Assembly (NCBI RefSeq): GCF_947492455.1
Contig: NZ_CANLNB010000005.1
Span: 62,001 to 126,000, forward strand
DNA: 64,000 bases
DNA from: an uncultured Aliiroseovarius sp.
Lineage (GTDB): Bacteria; Pseudomonadota; Alphaproteobacteria; Rhodobacterales; Rhodobacteraceae
Direction of reading: 5' to 3'
Shown here: positions 8,389 to 17,190 of the stretch, piece after piece
Layout: every line of letters begins with the position of its first letter
Numbering within the stretch: position 1 is the stretch's first letter
Program-made: the position numbers and the translations under genes
Notes under the pieces: generated by a model
Database searches by the model: none
The model's input: the letters and a program-made list of their open reading frames with translations, nothing else
Told to the model about the DNA's origin: nothing

Positions 8389-8833
8389 TGCACTTACTCA
8401 CTTTTGTTCGCAGATCTCTGCGGGTTGGGTGCCCGTACCGTTGGGCAAAACTCTTCTTGTTAGCGACAACGGTGTCGCTGTGAGGCAAACATGGGGTGTA
8501 TGCTGCAAATGCACAATACCTTGGGAAAACAAACCCGTCATGCGTCTGGTGCATAGGTGGATTCGCTAATAAAATAGGCGCTTAACCGCCCTTGGGCTAT
8601 GTTTCGCTGCTATATGCTGCAGGGCAGAAATTTCACTGTGTTGGGTGCCGTCGCGTCAGTTTGGGGCCTTATGTTCTGGCAGTTGGAATGCGCGCTTTTC
8701 ATCAGAGTAAAGCAGAGTGCTCCGGTGCCAAAAAAGTTGTCCTTGATTCTCATTTTCTTTGGGCTTGTGGATTCGCCTCTTGCGCCTTCCACGAAAGTCG
8801 CCAAGTAAAGAGGTCAGGATTAAGGAGACTCCT
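8389..8833. other. Intergenic region between ccaF1 and mrp
   Basis: Divergent promoter region. The left part holds the ccaF1 promoter and its 5' hairpin. The right part (8580-8830) is less G+C-rich than its surroundings and contains overlapping short open frames on both strands that I do not believe are genes. It ends with the mrp ribosome-binding site (AAGGAG, 8822-8827). I see no convincing promoter for mrp. Confidence 0.6.
8489..8516 (-). promoter_or_regulatory. Candidate RpoH-type promoter of ccaF1-CcsR
   Basis: On the minus strand TTGTGC (8516-8511), 16 bases, CCATGT (8494-8489), within CCCCATGT, resembles the alphaproteobacterial heat-shock sigma consensus (CTTG ... CCCCAT-T). The predicted start, about 8482, would place a perfect 7-base hairpin (AGCGACA 8462-8468 / TGTCGCT 8473-8479) at the very 5' end of the message. 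The R. sphaeroides homologue is transcribed from an RpoHI/RpoHII promoter. Confidence 0.45.
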
Positions 8834-9907
8834 ATGGCGGATATCAAAAACAGGATTATGGGCGCGCTGTCGGCAGTGGCGTTGCCGGATGGCGGCGATC
8901 TTGTGTCGCGCGATATGGTGCGTGCGCTGACGGTTGACGGTGCTGCGGTCCGCTTTGTGATCGAAGCGCAATCGCCCGAGCAGGCCGCCGGGCTTGAGCC
9001 GCAGCGCCGCGCCGCCGAGGCTGCCGTTGCGGATCTGCAGGGGATCGAAACCGTTTCTGTCATTTTGACCGCTCACGGCGCAGCACCTGCGAAGCCCGCG
9101 CCGAATTTGAAAATCGGCGGACACCCCAAACCGCAGGCTGGTCCGATGCAGGTGCCGGGCGTGAAATCGATTGTCGCCATTGCCTCAGGGAAGGGGGGCG
9201 TCGGGAAATCCACACTCAGTTCCAACTTGGCGGTGGCTCTGGCCAAGCAGGGGCGGAAGGTCGGACTTTTGGATGCCGACATCCTTGGTCCGTCCCAGCC
9301 GCGCATGATGGGCACGAACGAGCGCCCCGGCTCCCCCGACGGAGACATGCTGACCCCGGTCATGGCGCACGGGGTCAAGATGATGTCGATTGGTCTGATG
9401 CTGAAATCGGATCGCGAGGCTGTGGTCTGGCGTGGCCCCATGCTGATGGGCGCTCTGCAGCAGATGCTGTTTCAGGTCAACTGGGGCCCGCTTGACGTGC
9501 TGCTGATTGACCTGCCGCCCGGTACCGGGGACGTGCAACTGACGCTGGCGCAGAAATCGCAGATCACCGGGGCGGTCGTGGTCTCGACCCCGCAGGACGT
9601 GGCGCTTTTGGATGCGCGCAAGGCCATCGATATGTTCGAGAAGGTGAAAGTGCCGATCCTTGGTCTTGTTGAAAACATGTCCGCCTATGTCTGCCCGAAT
9701 TGCGGACACGAAGCGCATCTGTTCGGGCATGGTGGCGTAAAGGATGAGGCCGCTGCGATTGGCGCCCCCTTCCTTGGTGAAATCCCACTGTCCTTGGATG
9801 TGCGGCTTGCCGGCGACGGTGGGACGCCGATCGCTGCGGGCGAAGGGCCGGTGGCTGATGCCTATGCCAAGCTGGCACAGGACATGGTGGCGCGCGGGAT
9901 CGCCTAA
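8834..9907 (+). CDS. mrp: Mrp/ApbC iron-sulfur cluster carrier ATPase
   Basis: A cytoplasmic P-loop NTPase of the Mrp/NBP35 family that carries [4Fe-4S] clusters to target enzymes. The start at 8834 is chosen because TAAGGAG sits seven bases ahead and the N-terminal MIP18-like domain begins right after; an in-frame extension to 8759 has no ribosome-binding site. At 357 residues it has an N-terminal DUF59 domain (1-80), a linker rich in Ala/Pro, the deviant Walker [12 protein letters not shown] (about 118-128), and the cluster-binding CxxC pair Cys287-Cys290 (VCPNCG). It is followed by its own hairpin at 9931-9963. Complex I and MoaA, both encoded in this window, are Fe-S proteins, but no functional link is shown. 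Confidence 0.93.
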   Translation: MADIKNRIMGALSAVALPDGGDLVSRDMVRALTVDGAAVRFVIEAQSPEQAAGLEPQRRAAEAAVADLQGIETVSVILTAHGAAPAKPAPNLKIGGHPKPQAGPMQVPGVKSIVAIASGKGGVGKSTLSSNLAVALAKQGRKVGLLDADILGPSQPRMMGTNERPGSPDGDMLTPVMAHGVKMMSIGLMLKSDREAVVWRGPMLMGALQQMLFQVNWGPLDVLLIDLPPGTGDVQLTLAQKSQITGAVVVSTPQDVALLDARKAIDMFEKVKVPILGLVENMSAYVCPNCGHEAHLFGHGGVKDEAAAIGAPFLGEIPLSLDVRLAGDGGTPIAAGEGPVADAYAKLAQDMVARGIA

Positions 9908-9930
9908 GGCCAACGACGTGCAGTGAGATG

Positions 9931-9963
9931 AACGCCCGGTGCAGTGATTGCGCTGGGCGTTTT
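9931..9963 (+). terminator. Probable terminator of mrp
   Basis: AACGCCC (9931-9937) pairs with GGGCGTT (9955-9961), followed by TTCG; the T-run is four bases including the stem end. It lies 24 bases after the mrp stop and separates mrp from the mraZ leader. Confidence 0.55.
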
Positions 9964-9970
9964 CGTTTGG

Positions 9971-10030
9971 TGGGGGCGTCTGGGAATTCATGGTCAAGGC
10001 GGCTGGGAAATCATGGGCGGAGCTATGGGA
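9971..10030 (+). promoter_or_regulatory. Cluster of TGGGN repeats, candidate MraZ operator A
   Basis: TGGGG (9971), TGGGA (9981) and the partial copy TGGTC (9991) are exactly ten bases apart. TGGGA (10004) and TGGGC (10014) are again ten apart, and TGGGA (10026) follows after twelve. MraZ binds direct TGGGN repeats with five-base spacers upstream of its own operon. This cluster is in the right gene neighbourhood but some 260 bases ahead of the best -10 box. Confidence 0.5.
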
Positions 10031-10273
10031 ATGGATGCAAATCAGCCTGTTCGCCTATGGATTTTCGCGCCAAACGCGGCTGGAACTGTGGTCTGAGCGC
10101 GCCACTCTCTTCAAATCGCAAAAAATATTTGGATTTCATGGGAAAAGTGATGCTGCGACGGCAGCACTATATCTTGTGGATAGATTTTCAACTTCGCCTA
10201 CATTGCGTGAAGATGTGCCAGAAATTCTGCATTTGCACTTGAATCTGGGCGCTTTTTCCAGATTCGCCCTATG

Positions 10274-10313
10274 TATAATCCCGCAAAAAACTATTGCTTC
10301 CCATGAATTCCCA
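10274..10313 (+). promoter_or_regulatory. Candidate dcw promoter (-10 TATAAT) with inverted MraZ boxes
   Basis: A perfect TATAAT lies at 10274-10279 with no clear -35 box at 16-18 bases. At 10299-10303 and 10309-10313 the minus strand reads TGGGA-ATTCA-TGGGA, two MraZ boxes at ten-base spacing just after the predicted start (about 10286). The same TGGGAATTCATGG occurs in forward orientation at 9981-9993. Confidence 0.45.
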
Positions 10314-10533
10314 AGTTATCCATGTATTCAAGATGAGGACGGGACAGAAAGGGGCAACAAGACCCCGCTAGACACTCCCAAGTCAGGTTTCATACAGGCC
10401 CCCGCTTCATCATACGAAAGAGATCCGGCGCGTACGCGAGCAGACATCCCCCCAGGTGGCGCGCGCAGCTGGGCACCCGGAGACGGGACAGGCGGCGGAT
10501 TGGTCAGTGGCAGCAGATCAATTCGCCGTTTTT
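10286..10533 (+). ncRNA. UpsM-like sRNA from the mraZ 5' leader
   Basis: In Rhodobacter sphaeroides the dcw mRNA has an unusually long leader whose first roughly 200 nt accumulate as the sRNA UpsM, ended by a Rho-independent terminator ahead of mraZ. The arrangement here is the same: a TATAAT box at 10274, about 250 nt of non-coding leader, a strong intrinsic terminator at 10493-10533, then 53 nt to mraZ. The 5' end is predicted only from the -10 box. I identify it by architecture and position, not by sequence alignment. Confidence 0.6.
10493..10533 (+). terminator. Intrinsic terminator inside the mraZ leader
   Basis: CGGCGGATTGGTC (10493-10505) and GATCAATTCGCCG (10516-10528) form a 13-pair stem including two G-U pairs, loop of ten, followed by TTTTTA (10529-10534). 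A second hairpin, CCAGCCC (10537-10543) / GGGCTGG (10550-10556), follows without a T-run. Readthrough must occur for the essential genes behind it, so it is a control point rather than an end. Confidence 0.8.
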
Positions 10534-10586
10534 ATTCCAGCCCCCATTTGGGCTGGTGGGACAGATGATTAAAGGGGGCCGCGCAA

Positions 10587-11090
10587 GTGGCACGCAGGTT
10601 CAGAGGTGAAAGCCACCATAAGGTGGATACGAAGGGCAGGGTCTCGATCCCGGCCCTGTTTCGCCGTGTGCTGGAAGCGGGCGACCCCGATTGGACCGAC
10701 GGTCTGAACCCCAATCTTGTCATTGTATATGGCGACCATCGCCGCAACTATCTGGAAGCCTACACGATCGAGGCCATCGATGAGGTCGACGACCAGATCG
10801 CGAAGATGCCGCGCGGCTCGATGGAGCGTCGGATGCTGGAGCGTCTGTTCAACGGGCAATCCTTCCCGACGACTGTGGACGAGACCGGCCGTCTGGTACT
10901 GCCTGCGAAGTTGCGCCAGAAGATCGGGCTGGACAAAGAAGCCTTCTTTATCGCCACCGGCGACACGTTCCAGATTTGGAAGCCCGAGACCTATGAAGAG
11001 GTCGAGGTCGCCAAAACCGAAGAATGGCTGAACGAACAGCCGGACGATTTTGATGTGCTGTCCCTGTTGGGCGGGCAGGGGGAAGGCTAA
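10587..11090 (+). CDS. mraZ: Transcriptional regulator MraZ
   Basis: MraZ is a DNA-binding, ring-forming repressor of the division and cell wall operon it heads; it binds TGGGN repeats in its own promoter. The 167-residue product shows the two tandem MraZ/AbrB-like motifs, [10 protein letters not shown] (residues 13-22) and [10 protein letters not shown] (about 97-106). It is somewhat longer than the 152 residues of E. coli MraZ, with an acidic C-terminal tail. The start is GTG at 10587, eight bases after GGGGG; starting later would remove the first motif. The stop codon is separated from rsmH by a single base, so the two are translated together. Confidence 0.94.
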   Translation: MARRFRGESHHKVDTKGRVSIPALFRRVLEAGDPDWTDGLNPNLVIVYGDHRRNYLEAYTIEAIDEVDDQIAKMPRGSMERRMLERLFNGQSFPTTVDETGRLVLPAKLRQKIGLDKEAFFIATGDTFQIWKPETYEEVEVAKTEEWLNEQPDDFDVLSLLGGQGEG

Positions 11091-11091
11091 G

Positions 11092-12102
11092 ATGTCTGAC
11101 CCAGCTGCCCCCAACTCCACACCTGATAAACGTCCCCATATTCCTGTTTTGCTTCGGCCGCTTCTGGAAGCGGTCGCACCTGTTTCTGGTGATTGGGCGG
11201 ACGGGACCTTTGGGGCTGGCGGCTATACGCGCGGATTGCTCGATGCCGGGGCCGATTGGGTCTGCGGCATTGATCGCGACCCGATGGTGTTTCAGATGGC
11301 CGCAAGCTGGGCGGGCGATTATGGCGACCGTCTGGCACTGCGCGAAGGCACGTTCTCTGAAATGGATACGCTTGCCGGCAAACTGTTGGACGGGGTCGTG
11401 TTGGATCTGGGCGTCAGCTCGATGCAGTTGGACTTGGCCGAACGTGGCTTTTCCTTCATGAAGGACGGCCCGCTGGACATGCGAATGAGTCAATCCGGTC
11501 CGTCGGCGGCGGATCTGGTGAATGAAGCGGATGAAGGAACGCTCGCAGATATCCTCTATCACTACGGTGAAGAACGCGCCTCGCGCCGGATTGCGCGTGC
11601 GATTGTGAAAGCGCGGGCCGAGGCGCCGTTCGAGACCACCTTGCAACTGGCCGAGGTGATCGAGAAGAACCTGCCGCGTTCCAAGCCGGGTCAAAGCCAC
11701 CCCGCAACGCGCAGCTTTCAGGCGATCCGCATCGCGGTAAATGACGAATTTGGTCAATTGATTGAAGGGCTTGAAGCCGCTGAGCGCGCGTTGAAGCCCG
11801 GTGGGAAACTGGCCGTCGTGACCTTCCATTCGATGGAAGACCGCGTGGTAAAGCGGTTCTTGCAGGCGCGGGCGTCCTCGGGCGGGGGCGGGTCGCGCTA
11901 TGCGCCGGAAGCCGCAGAAGAAACCCCGCGTTTCAAACTGACCCCGCGCAAGGCCATCGGGCCGGACAAAGATGAATTGCAGGACAACCCGCGCGCCCGC
12001 TCGGCCCGTTTGCGCGTGGCCACCCGCACGGATGCGCCCGCGGGCCCCTCGGATCGCAAGAAGCTTGGTTTGCCGCCCTTGGTATTTAAGGACAGATCGT
12101 AA
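11092..12102 (+). CDS. rsmH: 16S rRNA (cytosine-1402-N4) methyltransferase RsmH
   Basis: RsmH (MraW) methylates N4 of C1402 in the ribosomal P site using S-adenosylmethionine. The 336-residue protein begins with [13 protein letters not shown], then the SAM-binding loop [13 protein letters not shown] (about residues 39-51), DRDPM, the [12 protein letters not shown] motif and [17 protein letters not shown] near the C-terminus, all typical of the family. The chosen start (ATG 11092) lies one base after the mraZ stop, and its ribosome-binding site is inside the end of mraZ. Its own stop shares a base with the ftsL start (TAATG). Confidence 0.96.
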   Translation: MSDPAAPNSTPDKRPHIPVLLRPLLEAVAPVSGDWADGTFGAGGYTRGLLDAGADWVCGIDRDPMVFQMAASWAGDYGDRLALREGTFSEMDTLAGKLLDGVVLDLGVSSMQLDLAERGFSFMKDGPLDMRMSQSGPSAADLVNEADEGTLADILYHYGEERASRRIARAIVKARAEAPFETTLQLAEVIEKNLPRSKPGQSHPATRSFQAIRIAVNDEFGQLIEGLEAAERALKPGGKLAVVTFHSMEDRVVKRFLQARASSGGGGSRYAPEAAEETPRFKLTPRKAIGPDKDELQDNPRARSARLRVATRTDAPAGPSDRKKLGLPPLVFKDRS

Positions 12103-12446
12103 TGCGTAGTTTTCTTTATATCCTTTCCGCGCTTGCCGTGATGGGGCTGGCCTACTGGGCCTATTCGGAAAACTACAAAACGCAGGCCACCTTGGATCGC
12201 GCTCAAGAGCTGCAAAGCGAAATTGGGCGTATGCAGGAAGAGCTGGCCGTTTTGCGGGCCGAATGGGCGTACCTGAACCGCCCGGATCGATTGCGGGATC
12301 TGGCGCAGCTGAATTATGACAAGCTGGAGCTGAACGTGCTGGAGCCGGGTCAGTTTGGTCGCGTAGATCAGATCGCCTTTGCCGAAGATGACGTTCTGCC
12401 TCAGATCACGGGCACCGTTGAAGTGAGAGGAGAGATCGCACAATGA
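12102..12446 (+). CDS. ftsL: Cell division protein FtsL
   Basis: A 114-residue bitopic membrane protein: short cytoplasmic start, one membrane segment (about residues 4-22), then a periplasmic coiled coil (about 28-65, heptads in AQELQSEIGRMQEELAVLRA). FtsL forms the FtsQLB complex that activates FtsWI at the septum. FtsL sequences are poorly conserved; the call rests on topology, size, the NRPDRLRDLAQ segment common in alphaproteobacterial FtsL, and its place between rsmH and ftsI. It overlaps rsmH by one base and ftsI by four (ATGA). Confidence 0.88.
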   Translation: MRSFLYILSALAVMGLAYWAYSENYKTQATLDRAQELQSEIGRMQEELAVLRAEWAYLNRPDRLRDLAQLNYDKLELNVLEPGQFGRVDQIAFAEDDVLPQITGTVEVRGEIAQ

Positions 12447-14248
12447 CCCGCGTCCCCCTCCGCCCGCTTGCCCGCATTCTGGAAGCCCGCGCCAAGGGTG
12501 AAAACCCTGATGCGATCGAACGCGAGAACTTGCGCCAGCGGCACGACCAGATCCGCAATGAATCGCGCCTGCGTTCGGAAGGACGGTTGTTGGTGCTGGC
12601 GGGCTTCTTTCTCTGCGCCTTCCTGACGGTCGGCGTGCGCATGGCAACCCTTTCGGCCTCCGAGGCGCAAGAGCCCCGCGCACAGGCGCCCGGTGCATCC
12701 ATCGCGACGGCGCGTGCCGACATTCTGGACCGTCAGGGCCGTATTCTGGCGACCAACCTTGTGACCCACGCACTTTATGCCCAGCCGCATCAGATGGTGG
12801 ACCCGAAACGCGCGGCGGACGAGTTGGTGCGCATCTTCCCGGATCTGGATCACGAGCGTCTGGTGAAGGATTTCACTGGGTCTCGTAAGTTCCTGTGGAT
12901 CAAGAAGAAAATCAGTCCAGAGCAAAAACAGGCTGTGTTCGATATTGGCGAGCCGGGTCTGCTCTTTGGCCCACGCGAGATGCGTCTCTACCCCAATGGC
13001 AAGCTGGCGGCCCACGTGTTGGGCGGGGCGAGCTTTGGGCGCGAAGGCGTGTCGGCCGCCGAGGTGATTGGCGTTGCAGGTGTCGAAAAGCAATTCGACG
13101 ACTTCCTGCGCGATCCCGCCAATGGCGGCGCACCGCTTGAGTTGTCCATTGATCTGACCATTCAGGACGCGGTCGAACGCGTGCTCTATGGCGGCATGAA
13201 AATGATGAACGCCAAGGGTGCGGCAGCGATCCTGATGGATGTGCATACGGGCGAGGTGATCTCGGTCGCGTCCTTGCCGGATTTCGACCCGAACAACCGC
13301 CCGCGTCCCTTGACGGTGGCGGACAAGGGGATGGATCAGTCCGACAGTCCGCTTTTTAACCGTGCGGTGCAGGGCGTCTATGAACTTGGCTCGACCTTCA
13401 AGATTTTCACTGCCATTCAGGCAATGGATCTGGGGCTGGTGAATCCGAACACGGTGATCGATACGGGCAAGCCGATGAAAATCTCGGGCTTCCGCATTGG
13501 CGAGTTTCGCAACAAGAACTATGGCGAGCTGTCGGTTTCGGACATCATCGTCAAAAGCTCGAACCGCGGCACGGGCCGCATGGCGCTGCAGATTGGCCCC
13601 GAACGTCAGCAGGAATTCCTGAAGACACTCGGTCTGCTGGATCGCACCCCGTTCGAGATCGTCGAGGCCTCGGGATCGACCCCGCTTTTGCCGCCGAAAT
13701 GGGGCAAGCTCAGCGCGGTGACGATTTCCTATGGGCACGGGATTTCCAACACGCCGATGCATCTGGCCTCGTCCTATGCGGCGATTGCCAATGGCGGCTA
13801 CGCAGTGACGCCCACCGTGTTAAAACAACACCATGTGGAGCGCGGCCCGCGTGTGATGAGCGCCGAGTCGGCGGCTGCAGCGCGCGATATGTTGCGTAAG
13901 GTGGTCACAGAGGGCACCGCCAGCTTTGGCGAGGTTCCGGGCTATCTGGTGGGCGGCAAAACCGGCACAGCGGACAAGCCCAAGCCGCGCGGTGGTTATT
14001 ATGATGACAAGGTGATCAACACCTTCGCCAGCATGTTCCCGGTGGATAATCCGAAATACGTGCTGATCGTGACGCTGGACGAACCGGTCGAGACCTCGGG
14101 CACCAAACCGCGTCGCACCGCCGGTTGGACGGCTGTTCCCGTAGCAGCCACGATCATCGAGCGCGTGGCACCCCTTTTGGGCATGAAACCGCGCGAAACC
14201 CGCGTTGAACCTTTGGATGCATCTGGGGTAACACTCACGTCGAACTGA
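12443..14248 (+). CDS. ftsI: Septal peptidoglycan transpeptidase FtsI (PBP3)
   Basis: This class B penicillin-binding protein crosslinks septal peptidoglycan. The 601-residue product has a 45-residue cytoplasmic tail, one membrane anchor (about 48-68), the pedestal domain beginning RADILDRQGRILATN, and a transpeptidase domain with the three active-site motifs: Ser317-Thr-Phe-Lys320 (GSTFKIF), Ser372-Ser-Asn374 and Lys506-Thr-Gly508. It overlaps ftsL and is followed by murE after 19 bases, as in the standard dcw order. The partner glycosyltransferase gene ftsW is not in the window. Confidence 0.96.
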   Translation: MTRVPLRPLARILEARAKGENPDAIERENLRQRHDQIRNESRLRSEGRLLVLAGFFLCAFLTVGVRMATLSASEAQEPRAQAPGASIATARADILDRQGRILATNLVTHALYAQPHQMVDPKRAADELVRIFPDLDHERLVKDFTGSRKFLWIKKKISPEQKQAVFDIGEPGLLFGPREMRLYPNGKLAAHVLGGASFGREGVSAAEVIGVAGVEKQFDDFLRDPANGGAPLELSIDLTIQDAVERVLYGGMKMMNAKGAAAILMDVHTGEVISVASLPDFDPNNRPRPLTVADKGMDQSDSPLFNRAVQGVYELGSTFKIFTAIQAMDLGLVNPNTVIDTGKPMKISGFRIGEFRNKNYGELSVSDIIVKSSNRGTGRMALQIGPERQQEFLKTLGLLDRTPFEIVEASGSTPLLPPKWGKLSAVTISYGHGISNTPMHLASSYAAIANGGYAVTPTVLKQHHVERGPRVMSAESAAAARDMLRKVVTEGTASFGEVPGYLVGGKTGTADKPKPRGGYYDDKVINTFASMFPVDNPKYVLIVTLDEPVETSGTKPRRTAGWTAVPVAATIIERVAPLLGMKPRETRVEPLDASGVTLTSN

Positions 14249-14267
14249 TAGGGCGGATTACAAACTG

Positions 14268-15758
14268 ATGGGTGCTGAGATGGTAACGAAATCCCTGGGT
14301 GAACTGGGACTCAGCGCCCGGGCAGGGCGTGATGCGCAGGTGACCGGGCTGTCGGTGGACAGCCGGCTGGTTAAGCAGGGCCATCTGTTTGCAGCCCTTC
14401 CGGGGGCCAAGCTGCATGGCGGAGAGTTCATCCAGTACGCCCTTCGCATGGGCGCTGCAGCCATTCTAACTGACCCCGAAGGTGCAAGGATTGCCGAGGT
14501 CGAGCTGGCCGCATCCGATGCCGCGCTGGTCGTGACCGAAGATCCCCGCATGGCGCTGGCCTATGCCGCCGCGCTCTGGTTCGGCACACAGCCCGAGCAT
14601 ATGGTGGCCGCGACGGGCACCAACGGAAAGACCTCGGTCGCCAGCTTCACCCGCCAGATCTGGACGCTTCTGGGCATCAAAGCCGCCAATCTGGGCACAA
14701 CGGGTGTGGAGGGCGCGTTCACCGCGCCTCTGTCACACACAACGCCCGAGCCGATCACCCTGCATAAAACACTGGCCGATATGGCCGGCGCGGGCGTAAC
14801 CCATGCCGCGATGGAGGCGTCTTCCCACGGGCTGGCGCAGCGCCGTCTGGATGGGGTGCGCCTGTCCGCCGCTGCCTTCACAAACTTCACCCAAGACCAC
14901 TTGGACTATCACGAGACGTTCGAGGAGTACTTCGCCGCCAAGGCTGGCCTCTTCGCCCGCGTGTTGCCCGAAGACGGCACCGCCGTAATCAACATGGACG
15001 ACCCGAAGGGCGCAGAGATGGCGACCATTGCTGAAGCGCGCAGTCAGAAGCTGATCCGCGTGGGGCAAATCGAAGGATGCGAGCTGCAACTCAAGGCCCG
15101 CCGCTATGACGCCACGGGCCAAGAGCTGATGTTTACCTGGCTGGGCAAGCCCTACACCGCACGGCTGAATCTGATCGGTGGTTTTCAGGCCGAGAACGTT
15201 TTGGCCGCCGCGGGGCTGGCCATCGGCTGCGGTGCTGAACCGGACCATGTGTTCGAGACGTTCAAGGATCTGGAAACCGTGCGCGGCCGGATGCAACACG
15301 CCGCGACCCGTGAAAATGGGGCAGCGGTGTTCGTGGATTACGCCCACACGCCTGACGCGCTGAAAACCGCGCTGCGGGCCATGCGCCCGCATGTGCTTGG
15401 CCGCCTTGTGGTGGTGTTCGGCGCGGGTGGGGACCGTGATACCTCGAAACGCGTTCTGATGGGACAGGCAGCGGCCGAGAACGCGGATGTGGTGTTTGTC
15501 ACCGACGACAACCCGCGCACCGAAGACCCTGCGGTGATCCGCGCGATGGTGATGCAGGGTTGCCCCGAAGCGATGAATGTCGGCGACCGCGCCGAAGCCA
15601 TCCTGCGCGGCGTTGATGCTCTGGGGCCGGGAGATACTCTGTTGATCGCGGGCAAGGGGCACGAAACCGGCCAGACCGTTGGCAATGATGTGCTGCCCTT
15701 TGATGATGTCGAGCAAGCCTCGGTCGCGGTGGCAGCTTTGGAAGGACGGTTGGCATGA
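14268..15758 (+). CDS. murE: UDP-N-acetylmuramoyl-tripeptide synthetase (meso-DAP adding) MurE
   Basis: MurE adds the third residue of the stem peptide to UDP-MurNAc-Ala-Glu in an ATP-dependent ligation. The 496-residue protein carries the Mur ligase P-loop ATGTNGKTS (about residues 112-120) and Asp414-Asn-Pro-Arg417, the DNPR motif that marks enzymes adding meso-diaminopimelate rather than lysine, as expected for a Gram-negative. Either ATG 14268 or ATG 14280 could be the start; neither has a strong ribosome-binding site, and I keep the first. Its end overlaps murF by four bases. Confidence 0.95.
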   Translation: MGAEMVTKSLGELGLSARAGRDAQVTGLSVDSRLVKQGHLFAALPGAKLHGGEFIQYALRMGAAAILTDPEGARIAEVELAASDAALVVTEDPRMALAYAAALWFGTQPEHMVAATGTNGKTSVASFTRQIWTLLGIKAANLGTTGVEGAFTAPLSHTTPEPITLHKTLADMAGAGVTHAAMEASSHGLAQRRLDGVRLSAAAFTNFTQDHLDYHETFEEYFAAKAGLFARVLPEDGTAVINMDDPKGAEMATIAEARSQKLIRVGQIEGCELQLKARRYDATGQELMFTWLGKPYTARLNLIGGFQAENVLAAAGLAIGCGAEPDHVFETFKDLETVRGRMQHAATRENGAAVFVDYAHTPDALKTALRAMRPHVLGRLVVVFGAGGDRDTSKRVLMGQAAAENADVVFVTDDNPRTEDPAVIRAMVMQGCPEAMNVGDRAEAILRGVDALGPGDTLLIAGKGHETGQTVGNDVLPFDDVEQASVAVAALEGRLA

Positions 15759-17170
15759 GCCTTTGGACAGCAAAAGAGGCCGCAAAGGCCACCGGCGGGG
15801 AAGCGCGCGGCGACTGGGCTGTAACGGGCGTGTCCATCGACACCCGCACCATCGAGGCTGGCGATCTGTTCGTCGCGCTGAAAGCCGCGCGCGACGGGCA
15901 TGACTTCGTGGCGCAGGCGCTGGAAAAGGGCGCAGGGGGCGCGTTGGTCAGCCACGTGCCCGAGGGCGTCGCCGATGACGCGCCGTTGTTGATCGTGGAC
16001 GACGTTCTGAAAGCGCTCGAAGATCTGGGTCGCGCGGCCCGCGCGCGCACCAAGGCACGCGTGGTGGCGGTGACCGGTTCGGTCGGTAAGACCTCGACCA
16101 AGGAAATGCTGCGCACCGTTCTGCAGCGGCAGGGCAAGACCCATGCCGCCGAGGCAAGCTATAACAACCATTGGGGTGTGCCTCTGACCTTGGCACGGAT
16201 GCCAGCGGATGCAGACTTCGCAGTTATCGAGATCGGGATGAGCAATCCCGGCGAGATCGAACCCTTGGCCCGGATGGCCCGCCCGCATGTGGCGCTGGTC
16301 ACCACCGTCGCCCCGGCGCATCTGGAAGCCTTCGACGATTTGGACGGTATCGCCCGTGAAAAGGGTTCTATCTTCAAGGGATTAGAGCCGGGTGGCATTG
16401 CCATCGTCAATGCCGATTTGGACAATACGCAGATCCTCCGCGACGCCGCCAAGGGCTTCGACACCCAAAGCTTCAGCGCTAAACGCAGCGACGATCACCA
16501 TCTGGTCCACGTTGTCCTAAGCCCCGACGCCACAATCTGCAAAGCGAACGTGGCCGGGCAGGAATACTTGTTGAAAATTGCAAGCGTTGGGCGGCATTTC
16601 GCAATGAACGCGCTGGCGGTTCTGGTCGCCACCCGCGCGCTTGGCGGGGATGTTACCTTGGCCGCCCGCGACATCAGCCATTGGTTGCCCCCATCCGGGC
16701 GCGGCACACATGAAGACATCCTACTGGATGCGCCCGAAGGCTTGGCCCTGACGCTGATCGACGACGCGTTCAACGCCAACCCGACCTCAATGGCGGCCTC
16801 GCTTGAGGTTCTGGCAGCGGCCCAACCAGTTGACGGCGTCGGCAGGATCCACAAAGGGCGTCGGATGGCCATTCTGGGCGACATGCTGGAACTGGGGCCG
16901 GATGAGGCCGCGCTGCATGCCCAGATCGCCGATCTGCCCTTCCTGGATCAGATCGACGTGGTCCATTGCTCGGGCCCGCTGATGAAATCCCTGTGGGAGC
17001 GTCTGCCGGGCGGCAAGCAGGGGATCTATACCGAAACCGCCGAGGACATGGCCGCGCAGGTGCACAGCCTGATCGACGCTGGCGATGTCGTGCTGGTCAA
17101 AGGATCCAAAGGGTCGCTGGTCTCCAAAGCTGTTGACGCGATCCGCAAAATGAGCCAAGCGCAAGGCTAA
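15755..17170 (+). CDS. murF: UDP-MurNAc-tripeptide:D-Ala-D-Ala ligase MurF
   Basis: MurF ligates D-Ala-D-Ala to the UDP-MurNAc tripeptide, finishing the cytoplasmic pentapeptide precursor. The 471-residue product has the N-terminal substrate domain ([16 protein letters not shown]), the P-loop [12 protein letters not shown] (about residues 105-116), the [11 protein letters not shown] motif and the C-terminal [11 protein letters not shown] segment typical of MurF. The start ATG overlaps the murE stop (ATGA). mraY follows after 20 bases. Confidence 0.96.
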   Translation: MSLWTAKEAAKATGGEARGDWAVTGVSIDTRTIEAGDLFVALKAARDGHDFVAQALEKGAGGALVSHVPEGVADDAPLLIVDDVLKALEDLGRAARARTKARVVAVTGSVGKTSTKEMLRTVLQRQGKTHAAEASYNNHWGVPLTLARMPADADFAVIEIGMSNPGEIEPLARMARPHVALVTTVAPAHLEAFDDLDGIAREKGSIFKGLEPGGIAIVNADLDNTQILRDAAKGFDTQSFSAKRSDDHHLVHVVLSPDATICKANVAGQEYLLKIASVGRHFAMNALAVLVATRALGGDVTLAARDISHWLPPSGRGTHEDILLDAPEGLALTLIDDAFNANPTSMAASLEVLAAAQPVDGVGRIHKGRRMAILGDMLELGPDEAALHAQIADLPFLDQIDVVHCSGPLMKSLWERLPGGKQGIYTETAEDMAAQVHSLIDAGDVVLVKGSKGSLVSKAVDAIRKMSQAQG

Positions 17171-17190
17171 CAAGCAAAAGGGCCCACAAT

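Larger units (their letters stand above)
9908..10586 (+). other. Long leader region of the dcw operon
   Basis: A 679-base stretch without a credible gene. In order: the mrp terminator, MraZ-box cluster A, a plain AT-richer stretch (10030-10270), the TATAAT box with inverted MraZ boxes, the UpsM-like RNA, its terminator, a second hairpin, and the ribosome-binding site of mraZ (GGGGG, 10574-10578). One frame stays open for about 200 codons across it but crosses the terminator stem and has no coding character. Confidence 0.7.

Noticed and set aside
8599-8808. 69-codon hydrophobic frame (plus) and an overlapping frame on the minus strand
   Set aside because: Both are in an AT-richer intergenic patch with no ribosome-binding site and mutually exclusive coding; I see no reason to prefer either.
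9948-10568. 206-codon open frame through the mraZ leader
   Set aside because: It crosses the terminator stem and MraZ boxes, lacks a ribosome-binding site, and has no coding periodicity; the region is better explained as a regulatory leader.
12401-13762. 453-codon open frame on the minus strand
   Set aside because: Mirror frame of ftsI; His/Arg-rich composition typical of antisense frames.
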